From positions 62,001 through 126,000 of the forward strand of contig BDSU01000039.1 in assembly GCA_002897675.1 (NCBI GenBank): DNA of 64,000 nucleotides. Reading direction: 5' to 3'. This stretch comes from a bacterium BMS3Abin02. Its GTDB lineage: Bacteria; Actinomycetota; Acidimicrobiia; Spongiisociales; UBA4744. The notes beneath the pieces were generated by a model that had not been told where the DNA came from, did not search any database, and worked only from the letters and a program-made list of their open reading frames with translations. The translations under genes and the position numbers were made by a program. This document shows, piece by piece, positions 1 to 8,565 of this stretch; position 1 is the first letter of the stretch; each line of letters opens with the position of its first letter.

Positions 1-990
1 TTCCTCGTACTCGAGGGTTTCCGGGTTCAGCACGAGAATCTTGCGGTTTCCGTCGGCGTCACGAGTCTTCTTGTAGAACCCGGCGCCCGTCTTCTCCCCG
101 AGATCGCCCCTTTCGACCAGTTTCTGGAGGACGTCCGGAACTCTGAACCGCTCACGCCACGGATCGTCGGGTGAAGACTCCACGAGCGTGGTCAGAACGT
201 GCGCCATGGTGTCGAGACCGACCACGTCCGCGGTCCGGAACACGGCGGATTTCGGACGCCCTGTGGCCGGACCGAAGATCTTGTCGGCCTCGGTCACACC
301 AATACCCATCTCGTCCATCCAGTGGAATACCGACGTCATGCCGAACGTGCCGATCCGGTTGCCGACGAAGTTCGGAGTGTCTTTCCCGTAGACGATGCCT
401 TTGCCGAGGACGTCCGTTCCGAACTCGGCCATGTCGGCCAGAACTCCAGGATCGGTGTCCTCGCAGGGGACCAGCTCGAGAAGGCGCATGTACCGAACCG
501 GATTGAAGAAGTGGGTGACCAGGAAGTGCTTGCGGAAGTCGTCGCTGCGACCTTCGACCATCCCCGCGACCGAGAGACCGGAAGTGTTGGAAGAGACGAT
601 GCTTCCAGGCTTGCGTCGTTCGTCGACCATCGCGAAGATTCTCTGCTTGATGTCGAGGCGTTCGACGACCACTTCGACGATCCAGTCCACGTCGCCCAGG
701 TTGTCGGCGTCATCTTCGTAGTTGCAGGGTGTGACGAGCCGCGCGAAGTCCTTGTGATAGAGCAAGGCGGGCTTGGCCTTGAGCATCGACGCGTAGCCGG
801 CGGCCGCAATCCTGTTGCGAACCTCGCGGTCTTCGAGTGTCAGCCCTCTCTTCGCCTCCTGATCGGTCAGCTTCGCCGGCGCGATGTCGAAGAGGTAGGA
901 GGGAATTCCGGCGTTGGCGAGGTGGGCGGCAATGCCCTGTCCCATGACGCCTGCTCCCAGTACTGCCACGCGGTTGATCCTCATGCCCAT
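1..990 (-). CDS. 3-hydroxyacyl-CoA dehydrogenase, C-terminus cut by window edge
   Basis: The reading frame is open from an ATG at 990 to the window edge (330 codons, no stop). It begins with a Rossmann NAD-binding motif (VLGAGVMGQGIAAHLANAG, residues about 9-27). It continues with the 3-hydroxyacyl-CoA dehydrogenase signature VTHFFNPVRYMRLLELVP, which contains the catalytic His and Glu, and then TPNFVGNRIG. The family oxidises L-3-hydroxyacyl-CoA to 3-ketoacyl-CoA in fatty-acid beta-oxidation. The length already exceeds the stand-alone short form, so this is probably a FadN/FadB-like long form whose remainder lies outside the window. A strong AGGAGG (991-1000 region) precedes two in-frame ATGs, at 990 and 984; spacing favours 984 slightly. 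An enoyl-CoA hydratase-like gene (about 7 kb) and a thiolase (about 62 kb) are also in the window, but not in an operon with it. Confidence 0.9.
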   Translation of the reverse strand, partial: MGMRINRVAVLGAGVMGQGIAAHLANAGIPSYLFDIAPAKLTDQEAKRGLTLEDREVRNRIAAAGYASMLKAKPALLYHKDFARLVTPCNYEDDADNLGDVDWIVEVVVERLDIKQRIFAMVDERRKPGSIVSSNTSGLSVAGMVEGRSDDFRKHFLVTHFFNPVRYMRLLELVPCEDTDPGVLADMAEFGTDVLGKGIVYGKDTPNFVGNRIGTFGMTSVFHWMDEMGIGVTEADKIFGPATGRPKSAVFRTADVVGLDTMAHVLTTLVESSPDDPWRERFRVPDVLQKLVERGDLGEKTGAGFYKKTRDADGNRKILVLNPETLEYEE

Positions 991-1291
991 GGATCCTCCT
1001 AATCTGATGTTGCCCCCACACTATCGGACCGGGCGGCTCCGGAATCCGCGGTGAGTCAAGATCGGTCGCGATACGGTTCGATCCGAGGCATTACCCGCGA
1101 AAATCCCAGGAGCCGGTCGAGCAACACATGGGTGGTAGTTGACCAGTGCCTCGACCGGCAATCTTCGCGGCGTTCTGCCGGCCAGGAACGCCGAGAAGCC
1201 CCCTTCCCCCGTTCTTGCGTGAGCCGGCTGCCCATAGCGCGGCTCTCACGCAAGAAGGGTATCGACACCCCGAACGTCACCGGCCAAAGCA
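991..1291. other. intergenic region with three inverted repeats
   Basis: No gene was found between dnaB and the dehydrogenase. The stretch holds three consecutive inverted repeats: GCCGGTCGAG (1112-1121) with CTCGACCGGC (1150-1159); CGGCGTTC (1168-1175) with GAACGCCG (1186-1193); and a longer hairpin at 1212-1256, annotated separately. They lie downstream of dnaB on the minus strand, where transcription of the ribosomal-protein/dnaB operon would end. Confidence 0.6.
1210..1259. repeat. dispersed palindromic element, copy A (possible dnaB terminator)
   Basis: Two arms, TTCTTGCGTGAG and CTCACGCAAGAA (with a two-base insertion next to one arm), fold into a stem of about 14-16 bp around a GC-rich loop containing CCCATAGCG. 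The same arms recur at 60691-60742 with a diverged loop. The element lies about 35 bases past the dnaB stop and has no T-run, so it could act as a hairpin terminator, a dispersed repeat, or both. Confidence 0.6.
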
Positions 1292-2662
1292 CTAGACGAC
1301 GTCGCGACCGAGGTCGGCGAAGAGAGTGAACTCGGGAAGGAAGGTCATGTCCACCTTCCCGGTGGAGCCGCTTCGATGTTTGGCGACGATCACCTCTGCG
1401 AGGCCTTTCGTTTCCTGTGCCTCCGGGTGGTAGTACTCGTGGCGATAGATGAACATGACGAGGTCTGAATCCTGTTCGATGGCTCCGGATTCGCGAAGGT
1501 CCCCGAGGCGGGGACGCTTGTCTTCTCGAGATTCGAGGCCACGGTTCAACTGCGAAACTGCAATCACCGGCACCTCCAGCTCGCGAGCCAGGTTCTTGAG
1601 CGAACGGCTGATCTCCGCTATCTCCTGTTGCCGGTTCTCACGGTTGGATCCCTGCATGAGCTGCAGATAGTCGACGATCACCAGGTCGAGACCGTGCGCC
1701 CGCTTCAGCCTACGGGATTTCGCTCGGATGTCGGTCACGGTGAGCTGTCCGGAGTCGTCGATGTAGACCGGAACCTGGTACATCTTCGACGCCGCATGGA
1801 CGACCTTCTGCCACAACTGGGGGCCGAGCTGGCCGGTCCGCAGCTTCATCGAGTCGACCCGACCAATCGAGCACAAGAGCCGCTGCACTATTTCTTCGCG
1901 GCTCATCTCGAGGGAGAACATAGCAACCGTGCCCCCTTCGAGAGCGACGTTGGTCGCGATGTTGGCCGCCAATGCGGACTTGCCCATCGCGGGTCTCGCT
2001 GCGACGATCACCAGGTTCGCAGGCTGGAGGCCCCCAAGCTTCCTGTCGAGATCGCGAAAACCCGTTGCCAGGCCTGTGAGCTCCGTCCCGCGGGCCTCCA
2101 TTTCCTCGATCGTCTCGAGTGTGCTGTGCAGCAGCGGGCTCATCGGCATGAGACCATCTCCGACCCGGCGCTCGGCCACGGCGAACACGGTCTGCTCGGC
2201 TCGATCGAGGATCTCCGAGATCGCAACATCGGTGGCGATTGCGAGATCGCCAAGCATGCCCCCTGCTCCGATGAGCCGGCGTCGAAGACCATGCTCTTCG
2301 ACGATGCCGGCGTAGTACTCGATGTTGGACGCCGTCGGCACGGCGTCCATCACTTCTGACAGATAGCCGGCTCCACCAACCCGATCCAACTCGCCCTTGC
2401 GGTGCAGCGCATCCGAAACCGTGAGCGGATCGATCGGCTGGTTGGCGTTGTAGAGGTCCACGATCACCTCGAAGATGGCCTGGTGCGCCGGGACATAGAA
2501 ATCGTCCGGGTCCAGCTTGTCCATCACGAGGTTCGCGGCCTCGGACGAGAGCATGATCGCTCCGAGAACGGACTCCTCTGCCTCTCGGTTGTGCGGGGCG
2601 ACCCGGAGCCTGCGGCTCGCACCGCCTGCTGGGGAAGAGATCATCCGGTCCAGATCGGTCAT
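1292..2662 (-). CDS. dnaB: replicative DNA helicase DnaB
   Basis: This 456-residue protein is the hexameric helicase that unwinds DNA at the replication fork. The N-terminal domain (about 20-125) begins with the typical PHNREAEESVLGAIM. The RecA-like ATPase domain carries Walker A AARPAMGKSA (221-230), a Walker B strand ending LVIVDYLQLM, and the arginine-finger region around AVSQLNRGLESR. The length is ordinary for the family, so there is no intein, unlike some mycobacterial dnaB genes. It is the last gene of rpsF-ssb-rpsR-rplI-dnaB, 7 bp after rplI. The DciA-type loader that usually works with DnaB in bacteria lacking DnaC/DnaI is also in this window (49575-49883). Confidence 0.97.
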   Translation of the reverse strand: MTDLDRMISSPAGGASRRLRVAPHNREAEESVLGAIMLSSEAANLVMDKLDPDDFYVPAHQAIFEVIVDLYNANQPIDPLTVSDALHRKGELDRVGGAGYLSEVMDAVPTASNIEYYAGIVEEHGLRRRLIGAGGMLGDLAIATDVAISEILDRAEQTVFAVAERRVGDGLMPMSPLLHSTLETIEEMEARGTELTGLATGFRDLDRKLGGLQPANLVIVAARPAMGKSALAANIATNVALEGGTVAMFSLEMSREEIVQRLLCSIGRVDSMKLRTGQLGPQLWQKVVHAASKMYQVPVYIDDSGQLTVTDIRAKSRRLKRAHGLDLVIVDYLQLMQGSNRENRQQEIAEISRSLKNLARELEVPVIAVSQLNRGLESREDKRPRLGDLRESGAIEQDSDLVMFIYRHEYYHPEAQETKGLAEVIVAKHRSGSTGKVDMTFLPEFTLFADLGRDVV

Positions 2663-2669
2663 GTCACCT

Positions 2670-3116
2670 CTACGCGGGTATTACGTCCAAAGAAAGGGGA
2701 AACTCGACTTCCGGATGCAGCTTCACCCGAATCTCGTACAGTCCGATGCTCTTGATCGGTTCGGAGAGGTTTACGTAACTCCTGTCCAGTTCGACCCCTG
2801 TGAACTTCTTCACACCCTCAACGATGTCGGCGGTGGACACGGACCCGAACAGCCTGCCCTCGTCACCGGCGCGAGCGGCCACCACGACGCGAGTACCGAC
2901 CAGCGCCTTGGCGACTGCCTCGGCGGCTTCGAACGAGCGTCGTTCCGTCTCCCGTCGGGCCCGCAACAACGCCTCCGCATTGCTCAGGGCACCAGGCGTC
3001 GCTTTCACCGCAAGGTTCTTCGGGAGCAGATAGTTTCGTCCATACCCTTCGGAAACCTCGACGACATCGCCCTTCCCACCCAGGTCGGGAACTTCGGCAA
3101 TGAGTATGAGCTTCAT
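2670..3116 (-). CDS. rplI: 50S ribosomal protein L9
   Basis: This 148-residue protein carries the L9 signature at its N-terminus ([20 protein letters not shown], about 13-32), followed by the long connecting helix and the C-terminal domain. L9 binds 23S rRNA near the L1 stalk. Its ATG overlaps the rpsR stop by four bases (ATGA), so translation is probably coupled. The length is typical. Confidence 0.97.
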   Translation of the reverse strand: MKLILIAEVPDLGGKGDVVEVSEGYGRNYLLPKNLAVKATPGALSNAEALLRARRETERRSFEAAEAVAKALVGTRVVVAARAGDEGRLFGSVSTADIVEGVKKFTGVELDRSYVNLSEPIKSIGLYEIRVKLHPEVEFPLSLDVIPA

Positions 3117-3376
3117 CGCTTGATGTAGGGGAGGAGAGCCATCTCGCGGGCGTTGCGGATGGCGCGAGCCACTTTGCGCTGGTGTTGCGTGCAGTTGCCG
3201 GTCACCCGCCGAGCCCTGATCTTGGCGCGGTCTGACATGTAGTTGCGGAGAAGCGCCACGTCCTTGTAATCGACATAATCGATCTTCTCCTTGCAGAAGT
3301 GGCAGGGTTTCGGCTTGCGTTGCCGGAGGTTGCTCTGAGACAACCTGCGGCGTTTCGGTTTCGCTCTCTGTGCCAT
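3113..3376 (-). CDS. rpsR: 30S ribosomal protein S18
   Basis: This is an 87-residue basic protein with the S18 core ([20 protein letters not shown], then [22 protein letters not shown]). It pairs with S6 on the 30S platform. It keeps a CHFC pair (about 27-30) and a third Cys in GNC, the zinc-type (C+) form of S18. Many Actinobacteria have a second, zinc-independent S18 elsewhere; none is in this window. It lies between ssb and rplI in the conserved operon. Confidence 0.97.
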   Translation of the reverse strand: MAQRAKPKRRRLSQSNLRQRKPKPCHFCKEKIDYVDYKDVALLRNYMSDRAKIRARRVTGNCTQHQRKVARAIRNAREMALLPYIKR

Positions 3377-3385
3377 GTGTCCTCT

Positions 3386-3829
3386 CTAAAACGGGGCCTC
3401 GTCGGGCCCATAGTCATTGCGAGCAACGGGAGCGGCAGGCGCCGGACGTGACGAGTCCCGGTCGCCGCTGTCGCGCGCTGTCTTCGTCACCGAGGCGGTC
3501 GCCCAACGCAGGGAAGGCCCGATCTCCTCGATACGGAGTTCGACGACCGAGCGCTTGTCCCCTTCCTGGGTTTCCCACTGCCGCTGCTCGAGACTGCCGG
3601 TGATGATCACCCTGGCCCCCTTCTGCAACGATTCTGCAGCATTCTCGGCCGCTTCACGCCACAACGTGCCGCCGAAGAAGCTCGTCTGCTCCTGCCACTC
3701 TCCGGCCTGGTCCCTCCAGCGCCGATTCACTGCTACGCGAATCTTCGCCATGGCAATACCAGAGGGAGTAAAGCGCAGTTCTGGATCTTCTACGAGGTTG
3801 CCAATCACCGTCACGGTGTTCGTCGCCAT
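3386..3829 (-). CDS. ssb: single-stranded DNA-binding protein
   Basis: This 147-residue protein has an N-terminal OB fold ([20 protein letters not shown]; then VAVNRRWRD and [20 protein letters not shown]). It ends in a flexible Ala/Pro/Asp-rich tail with the tip GPDEAPF. That tip corresponds to the acidic DDDIPF-like peptide by which SSB recruits replication and repair proteins; here it is less acidic than in E. coli. It lies between rpsF and rpsR, the usual place. Confidence 0.97.
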   Translation of the reverse strand: MATNTVTVIGNLVEDPELRFTPSGIAMAKIRVAVNRRWRDQAGEWQEQTSFFGGTLWREAAENAAESLQKGARVIITGSLEQRQWETQEGDKRSVVELRIEEIGPSLRWATASVTKTARDSGDRDSSRPAPAAPVARNDYGPDEAPF

Positions 3830-3899
3830 GGTTCTCTCTCCTTTGCCGCCCGGTCTCCATCGCCCATCCTGTCACGGGAGTGTGACAAGAAACGATCGA

Positions 3900-4187
3900 T
3901 CAGCTCTCGGGACGAATGATCTTGTGGCGCACGACCAGATCCGCCAAGAGCAGCACCCGGTCGAGATCGTCCACAACATCGGGTTCCGCCTCGAAGTGGA
4001 GCACCGAGTAGTAGCCCTCGTGCAGGTGATTGATCTCGTACGCAAAGCGACGTTTTCCCCAGAGATCCCGCTCGCCGACGGTTCCACCGCGGCTATGGAG
4101 AAACTCCTCCGTCTGCTCGACGAGCTTCAGGTAGTCGCTCTCGGCCAACTCGGGCCGATGAATGGTCATCAATTCATAGCTTCGCAT
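3900..4187 (-). CDS. rpsF: 30S ribosomal protein S6
   Basis: This is a 95-residue S6 protein (MRSYELMTIHRPEL at the start; later GKRRFAYEINHLHEGYYSVLHF). The ATG at 4187 is preceded by AGGAGG at 4192-4197. A longer frame upstream has no second ribosome site and does not resemble S6, so the shorter start was chosen. It is the first gene of rpsF-ssb-rpsR-rplI-dnaB. Confidence 0.96.
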   Translation of the reverse strand: MRSYELMTIHRPELAESDYLKLVEQTEEFLHSRGGTVGERDLWGKRRFAYEINHLHEGYYSVLHFEAEPDVVDDLDRVLLLADLVVRHKIIRPES

Positions 4188-4230
4188 TCCACCTCCTTTG
4201 GACATCCGCTTTCGCGGACGGCCCCGCCGG
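4188..4230 (-). promoter_or_regulatory. possible S6:S18 autoregulatory leader upstream of rpsF
   Basis: Just upstream of the rpsF ribosome site the minus strand reads GGCCGTCCGCGAAAGCGGA followed by TGTCC. This gives a 5-bp stem capped by a GAAA tetraloop, extended by an outer helix with a mismatch and a CCG on the 5' side. Leaders of rpsF operons in many bacteria carry a hairpin with a conserved CCG that the S6:S18 complex binds to shut off its own synthesis. Position and shape fit, but I did not align it to the family model. Confidence 0.35.
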
Positions 4231-4464
4231 TCGACGGAGCAGGGTTCGGCGATCTGCCGAGGGAACCGGTTGGAGTGTAGCCGCACACGACCGATGCTCG
4301 AAAGCCGAACCGCAAGGTGGTTTTCCCAACTTCACACCACCACCACGTCAGGGCGATGCGTAGTCCGCCTGCAGGACGGCTTCTCTCGTATATGCAGTAC
4401 ACGTATCCGGCAGCAACGGCACAGACCCCTCCCACGTTCCCTGCGTCCGAGACGTCGACTTCTG

Positions 4465-4947
4465 TCAGGGGACGAGGAGCGACCCAGGGGCGACGTCGGC
4501 CAGAGCACGACCCGCCGGTGCTTCCAAGGCCCATCGGTACGGACCGGTGGAACCGTACGTGGGACATGGATCCTCCGTGCATACGGGCATCGTCCTGACT
4601 GTGAGGAGCCGACCCAGAGTGTCGAAGAAGGCTATGTCGAGATCGATCAGCGTGTCCTTCATCCAGAACTTCGCCGTCGACGACCCTTCGAAGAAGAACA
4701 ACATGCCGTCGATCCCGTCCAGGTCCGAGACACCACTCAGTCCCCTGGTTCGCTCATCGCGCGTCGAGGCCACGGCGACAAAGAGTGGCGTCCCGTTCAG
4801 AGTGATCTGTCGGGTCTCGAAGCCGTTCCACCGTTCCGTTCGGGGAACGGAGGGCGTGGAGACGGGCACCGAGCTCCCGATCGTCGCTGCTCCTGCACCG
4901 CAACCGGCCACCAGCAACAACACCGTCCCCACGACCAGCCGCTTCAT
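4465..4947 (-). CDS. DUF192 family lipoprotein
   Basis: This 160-residue protein has a lipoprotein signal (KRLVVGTVLLLVAGC, lipobox Cys at about 16) and a single DUF192 domain. Family landmarks are the TRDERTRGLSG segment, GMLFFFEG, FWMKDTLIDLDIAFFD and a final YRWALEAPAG. DUF192 proteins are small beta-rich secreted or membrane-anchored proteins of unknown role. The start overlaps the panB stop by four bases, so the two are co-transcribed. Nothing in the sequence links it functionally to pantothenate synthesis. Confidence 0.85.
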   Translation of the reverse strand: MKRLVVGTVLLLVAGCGAGAATIGSSVPVSTPSVPRTERWNGFETRQITLNGTPLFVAVASTRDERTRGLSGVSDLDGIDGMLFFFEGSSTAKFWMKDTLIDLDIAFFDTLGRLLTVRTMPVCTEDPCPTYGSTGPYRWALEAPAGRALADVAPGSLLVP

Positions 4948-5780
4948 CCTTCCAGAAGCTCCGCTCCGGCCTGCTCACTCATGTGATAGGTCTCATCATC
5001 GCCAGGGAAACCCCCCGACCGCACGTCGGCAACGTAACGCTTCAGCGCATCGACCGCGACATCATGAAGATTCGCGTACTGTCGAACGAACTTCGGGACG
5101 TGCCCGGTGTTCAGTCCGAGCACATCGTGGAACACCAACACCTGCCCATCGGTGTCGACGCCGGCACCGATCCCTATCGTCGGAACCTCCACCTCCTTGG
5201 TGACCAACTCGGCGAGCAGATCGGGGATGCCCTCGAGCACCATCGAGAACACGCCTGCTTCAGCCAACGCGAGGGCGTCCGCGAGCAACTCCATGGCTTC
5301 TGCGCTCGTCTTGCCCTGCACCTTGTATCCGCCCATGGCGTGTACCGACTGCGGAGTCAGGCCGAGGTGACCCATCACCGGGATCTCTGCGTCGATGATC
5401 GCCTCGATGACGGGAATTCGCTTGCGTCCACCTTCGAGCTTCACCGCTTCGGCACCGCCTTCGCGAACCAAGCGGCCGGCGTTGCGGACCGCATCCTCTA
5501 TCGACACGTGATAGCTCATCCACGGCATGTCTCCGATCACGAGCGCGTTCGTGTTGGCTCTGGCGACCGCGGCCGTGTGGTGGACCATCACGTCGACGTC
5601 CACTCTCAGCGTGTCCTCGTATCCCAATACGACATTGGCAAGAGAGTCACCCACGAGGATCATGTCGACACCCGCTGCGTCGGCAATACGCGCCCCCGGC
5701 GTGTCGTAGGCGGTGACCACGGTCAGTTTCTCACCGCCCTTGCGCGACCGAACGTGCGGAACGGTGATCTTGCCTGCCAT
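4944..5780 (-). CDS. panB: 3-methyl-2-oxobutanoate hydroxymethyltransferase
   Basis: This 278-residue TIM-barrel enzyme transfers a hydroxymethyl group from methylene-tetrahydrofolate to ketoisovalerate, the first committed step of pantothenate and CoA synthesis. Visible family marks are TVVTAYDTPGARIADAAGVD, the metal-binding ILVGDSLANVVLGY, MVHHTAAVARA, GAEAVKLEGG and GHLGLTPQSVHAMGGY. The start at 5780 (MAGKITVPHV) has GGAGAGAGGAG just upstream; a longer frame lacks a ribosome site. It is followed, with a four-base overlap, by the DUF192 lipoprotein. Confidence 0.96.
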   Translation of the reverse strand: MAGKITVPHVRSRKGGEKLTVVTAYDTPGARIADAAGVDMILVGDSLANVVLGYEDTLRVDVDVMVHHTAAVARANTNALVIGDMPWMSYHVSIEDAVRNAGRLVREGGAEAVKLEGGRKRIPVIEAIIDAEIPVMGHLGLTPQSVHAMGGYKVQGKTSAEAMELLADALALAEAGVFSMVLEGIPDLLAELVTKEVEVPTIGIGAGVDTDGQVLVFHDVLGLNTGHVPKFVRQYANLHDVAVDALKRYVADVRSGGFPGDDETYHMSEQAGAELLEG

Positions 5781-5920
5781 GACTGGCTCCTCTCTCCCCA
5801 CCGCGGCGGGTTGGGGGATCTCTTCGGAATGTCGTGCCCACATGTCGGACTCGGCCGCCTCGCTGGGTCGCCCGGACCGGTGGGAAACCCAGCCTACCGC
5901 CTTATCGAATCGTCGGACGC

Positions 5921-5926
5921 TACGGT
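5921..5926 (+). promoter_or_regulatory. -10 box of a leaderless cupin mRNA
   Basis: TACGGT at 5921-5926 fits TANNNT and is followed by exactly six bases before the ATG at 5933. There is no purine-rich ribosome site. Transcription would start at the A of the ATG. Confidence 0.45.
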
Positions 5927-5932
5927 TCCCCC

Positions 5933-6244
5933 ATGACCGACTACACCTTCATCCCCGCGCTGACCGTGGACATCCCCGACGAGGGAACGCTCAGCAAGGT
6001 TGCGTACAAGAACGATCGCGTCCGCGTCGTCGTGTTCGGATTCGATGCCGATCAGGAACTCACCGATCATACGGCTTCCATGCCCGCGATCGTCCAGGTG
6101 ATCTCCGGCAAGGCCCGCCTAACCCTCGGATCGGATGTCGTCGAGGCCGAGCAGGGTTCGTGGACATACCTTCCCGCGGGCCTCACCCACGCGGTCTATG
6201 CCCTCGAGCCGACCGTGATGCTGCTGACCTTGCTGCGCGAGTGA
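5933..6244 (+). CDS. small cupin-fold protein
   Basis: This 103-residue single-domain cupin has ELTDHTASMPAIVQVISGKARL as cupin motif 1 and GSWTYLPAGLTHAVYALEPT as motif 2. It keeps His in DHT and in THAVYA but lacks the full HxH pair of metal cupins. The role is unknown; homologues often bind small ligands or act in stress responses. ATG 5933 was chosen because the frame upstream is not cupin-like and a -10 box lies six bases before it. Its TGA overlaps the next ATG by one base. Confidence 0.75.
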   Translation: MTDYTFIPALTVDIPDEGTLSKVAYKNDRVRVVVFGFDADQELTDHTASMPAIVQVISGKARLTLGSDVVEAEQGSWTYLPAGLTHAVYALEPTVMLLTLLRE

Positions 6245-6756
6245 TGCTGATCGAGTCGGCGTTGCTGATCGAGGTCCCAGAAGCCGAGCCCGTGATCGGT
6301 CATTGGAGAACCCTCCTGGATCCGGCCGCGCTCATCGGCGTGCCCGCCCATGTCACCGTGCTGTACCCGTTCCTTGCACCGAACCGTCTCGACGAGGCAA
6401 CGCTGAGATTGCTCGGCAGCCTGTTTCGGAACGTCCACCCGTTCCCATTCGCTCTGACCGAGGTACGCCGGTGGCCGGACTTCGTGTATTTGACCCCGGA
6501 ACCTCGCGAGCCGTTCGCAGACCTCACCGAGATGCTCGTGCGACATTGGCCCGACGCCAAGCCCTACGAGGGCAAGTTCGATCGTACCGTTCCCCACGTG
6601 ACCGTCGCGCACACTTCGAATGATGCCGTCGCACAGCGCATCATCGCCGATGTGTCCCCCTACCTCCCGCTCGACTCGGTCGCCCAGACCGTCACCCTCA
6701 TGGTCACCGACAGCGTATCGTGGACCGCCCACACCACGTTCCTGCTCGGTGCGTAG
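6244..6756 (+). CDS. 2'-5' RNA ligase family (2H phosphoesterase) protein
   Basis: This 170-residue protein has the two H-x-T/S-x motifs of the 2H superfamily: HVTVLYPF (about 37-44) and PHVTVAHT (about 120-127). The superfamily covers ThpR-type cyclic-phosphodiesterases and related RNA-end enzymes. The substrate cannot be told from sequence. Its ATG shares one base with the cupin stop, so the two genes are translationally linked. Confidence 0.8.
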   Translation: MLIESALLIEVPEAEPVIGHWRTLLDPAALIGVPAHVTVLYPFLAPNRLDEATLRLLGSLFRNVHPFPFALTEVRRWPDFVYLTPEPREPFADLTEMLVRHWPDAKPYEGKFDRTVPHVTVAHTSNDAVAQRIIADVSPYLPLDSVAQTVTLMVTDSVSWTAHTTFLLGA

Positions 6757-6841
6757 CAGTCACGGCTCACGGGCTCTGACATCTCCTCAGGAGAAGTAGC
6801 CGAAGGCTGAACGGCGGGGGCACTTCCGACGGCACCTCATC

Positions 6842-7504
6842 TCACCTTGCCAATGCCGCGACAACGGACGCGTACATGCCCTGCTTGATCGCCTGCAACG
6901 TCGCCGGGTCCTTCTCCGCGAGTGCCGCTGCCATCTCGATCGCCGCCGGGAGCACGTCTTCCTCGGATACGGCACGTTCGACGATCCCCACACCGGCCGC
7001 TTCTGCACCCCCATAGCGGTGCGCCGTCGTCATCACCGTGTGGGCCACCTGGGGTGAGAGTCGCGCCTGGATCAGCGCTGCCATACCCTCGGTGAAGGGG
7101 ATCTCGATGTCCACCTCCGGCATCGACCAGAACCCCCTGTCGGCACGCATCACACGAAAGTCGTGTGCAAGTGACCACATGGCGCCGGCCGCGAAGCAGT
7201 GCCCGTTGACTGCCGCGACCATGGGGCGCGGGAAGGTCAGGGTCCGGGCCAGAAGTCGCTGCGTCGCCATGGCAAGATCCAAGAAGGACATGTCGGCCTT
7301 GCCGCTCGACACCCAATCGAGGTCGAGACCGTTCGAGTAGAACTTGCCGGTTCCGGTCGTCACCAGCGCCGCAGGACCGTCGACCTCCTCGACCTGATCG
7401 AGAAGATCGTTGATTCGATCCAGGGACGGGCGGTTGAAGCGATTGTCTCCCGCGTCCATCGTCAATACGAACACCGTTTCATGGCGGGTCAGGTCAAAGC
7501 TCAC
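6842..7504 (-). CDS. enoyl-CoA hydratase/isomerase family protein
   Basis: This 220-residue crotonase-fold protein has the oxyanion-hole segments GKFYSNGLDLDWVSSG and MVAAVNGHCFAAGAMWSLAHDFRVM. It is shorter than classical hydratases (about 260) and resembles delta3,delta2-enoyl-CoA isomerases; residues such as EVDIEIPFTEGM lie where the catalytic acid is usually found. Exact activity is uncertain. It may serve fatty-acid oxidation with the dehydrogenase at the left edge and the thiolase at 62 kb, but it is not in an operon with them. Confidence 0.85.
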   Translation of the reverse strand: MSFDLTRHETVFVLTMDAGDNRFNRPSLDRINDLLDQVEEVDGPAALVTTGTGKFYSNGLDLDWVSSGKADMSFLDLAMATQRLLARTLTFPRPMVAAVNGHCFAAGAMWSLAHDFRVMRADRGFWSMPEVDIEIPFTEGMAALIQARLSPQVAHTVMTTAHRYGGAEAAGVGIVERAVSEEDVLPAAIEMAAALAEKDPATLQAIKQGMYASVVAALAR

Positions 7505-7638
7505 GACCCCTCCTCGTTTTGCTCACCCCACGTTACCGGCACGCGTCGGTTCGCCATGCGAGCCACACTTCGTATCGCGACGAGCGCCGCAGCGAGGCCG
7601 CTCTTGCCGGCCGCTGCTTGCCCATCGGGCTCCCCGTA

Positions 7639-8058
7639 TCATCGTTCGCATCGAACCTCTGCCCTCGGCCAACGTTGTGTGAATCCGCTGTCGTACACGA
7701 TGTACAGGTAGTTCTCGATGTCTGCAGACGACCTCCAGATCTCCTGATCCTGGTGCCGAACGCCGGTGCCCTCGGCTCCTGCCGGAGGACCGTCGAGCTC
7801 GGCGTAGGTGAGCACCGTACCGTCGGGGGCGGTCAGAGTGCCGAGCCGGCCTTCGGGATCGTGGGCATACTGGCGACCAAGGAATCGAATGAACACCACC
7901 TTGTCGGTTCCGCAGTCCTTGAACCCTTGAAACTCCACCACGATGGCATTCGACACGAGGTCGCCGGAAGGCGCGTACCACGGACCGTACCGGTTGGTCG
8001 CACAACCCGCGACCAGGAGAAGGACCAGGACAAGCCCAACGCGACGGATCAAGACCAC
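7639..8058 (-). CDS. hypothetical lipoprotein
   Basis: This 139-residue frame starts at a GTG (8058) inside the end of the upstream gene. It begins with a clear lipoprotein signal, VVLIRRVGLVLVLLLVAGC, with the lipobox Cys at residue 19. The mature part (YGPWYAPSGDLVSNAIVVEF, later FIRFLGRQYAHDPEGRLG and IENYLYIVYDSGFTQRW) matches no family I recognise. A longer open frame continues upstream but is antisense to padR and not protein-like. The 8-10 bp overlap with the upstream gene suggests coupling. Confidence 0.65.
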   Translation of the reverse strand: MVLIRRVGLVLVLLLVAGCATNRYGPWYAPSGDLVSNAIVVEFQGFKDCGTDKVVFIRFLGRQYAHDPEGRLGTLTAPDGTVLTYAELDGPPAGAEGTGVRHQDQEIWRSSADIENYLYIVYDSGFTQRWPRAEVRCER

Positions 8059-8390
8059 GCGTTGTGAGGAATCGTGAGAATGACGATCGCAAGCACGGTC
8101 ATCAGGCCGGCGACTACGGTGCCCACACCGGCATAGCCTGATTGCCTCTTTACCCGCGCCGCAGCCATGTGCGCCACGGTGACTGCTATCAGCATCCCGA
8201 TCGGATCGATGTAGGCCCGGAAGACCGAAGGGTTCTCCTTGGTGATCCAGATGAGCAACCCCAGGGCCACCTGGAGATCGATCAGTCCCAGTGTGACGGA
8301 CATGATTCGGCCGTATCCGGGGCTCCAAGCCTCCTTGCGAAGGTTCAGTGTGATCCCGGCAACTACAGTCGCGCCGAGTCCCGCCAGCAC
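8049..8390 (-). CDS. hypothetical three-helix membrane protein
   Basis: This protein of about 113 residues has three predicted membrane segments (LAGLGATVVAGITL, LGLIDLQVALGLLIWIT and VAGLMTVLAIVILTI) and polar loops. No family was recognised. The GTG at 8390 is the only standard start near the frame opening. An AGGAGG about 60 bases further upstream with no ATG/GTG/TTG after it leaves the true start uncertain, and the first helix may be longer. It lies directly upstream of the lipoprotein and divergent from padR. Confidence 0.55.
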   Translation of the reverse strand: MLAGLGATVVAGITLNLRKEAWSPGYGRIMSVTLGLIDLQVALGLLIWITKENPSVFRAYIDPIGMLIAVTVAHMAAARVKRQSGYAGVGTVVAGLMTVLAIVILTIPHNAWS

Positions 8391-8537
8391 GAACCAGCGG
8401 ATGATCGAATGGGCGGTGAGTATCGCGTCGGGGATTCGGAACCTCCTTGCAGGGCCCGATTCTGTGACAGATCGTGAACAAGGTCAAACCTCGATGTCTC
8501 TCATCCCGCTGGACATGACGCCGTCTTGGTGGCAAGC

Positions 8538-8565
8538 TATATCGAATCGCTATAACGAAATCATC
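8538..8565 (+). promoter_or_regulatory. padR-ino1 promoter with palindromic operator
   Basis: TATATCGAATCGCTATA (8538-8554) is an imperfect palindrome of the form TATA-N-CGA-N-TCG-N-TATA, the kind of site PadR-family repressors bind. Its right end overlaps a -10 box, TATAAC (8551-8556). The TTG at 8566 follows nine bases later, the same spacing seen at argR and argC. A repressor on this palindrome would block its own promoter. Confidence 0.5.

Noticed and set aside
199-1002. A 267-codon plus-strand frame at the left edge
   Set aside because: It is antisense to the 3-hydroxyacyl-CoA dehydrogenase, whose frame is open to the window edge with catalytic motifs.
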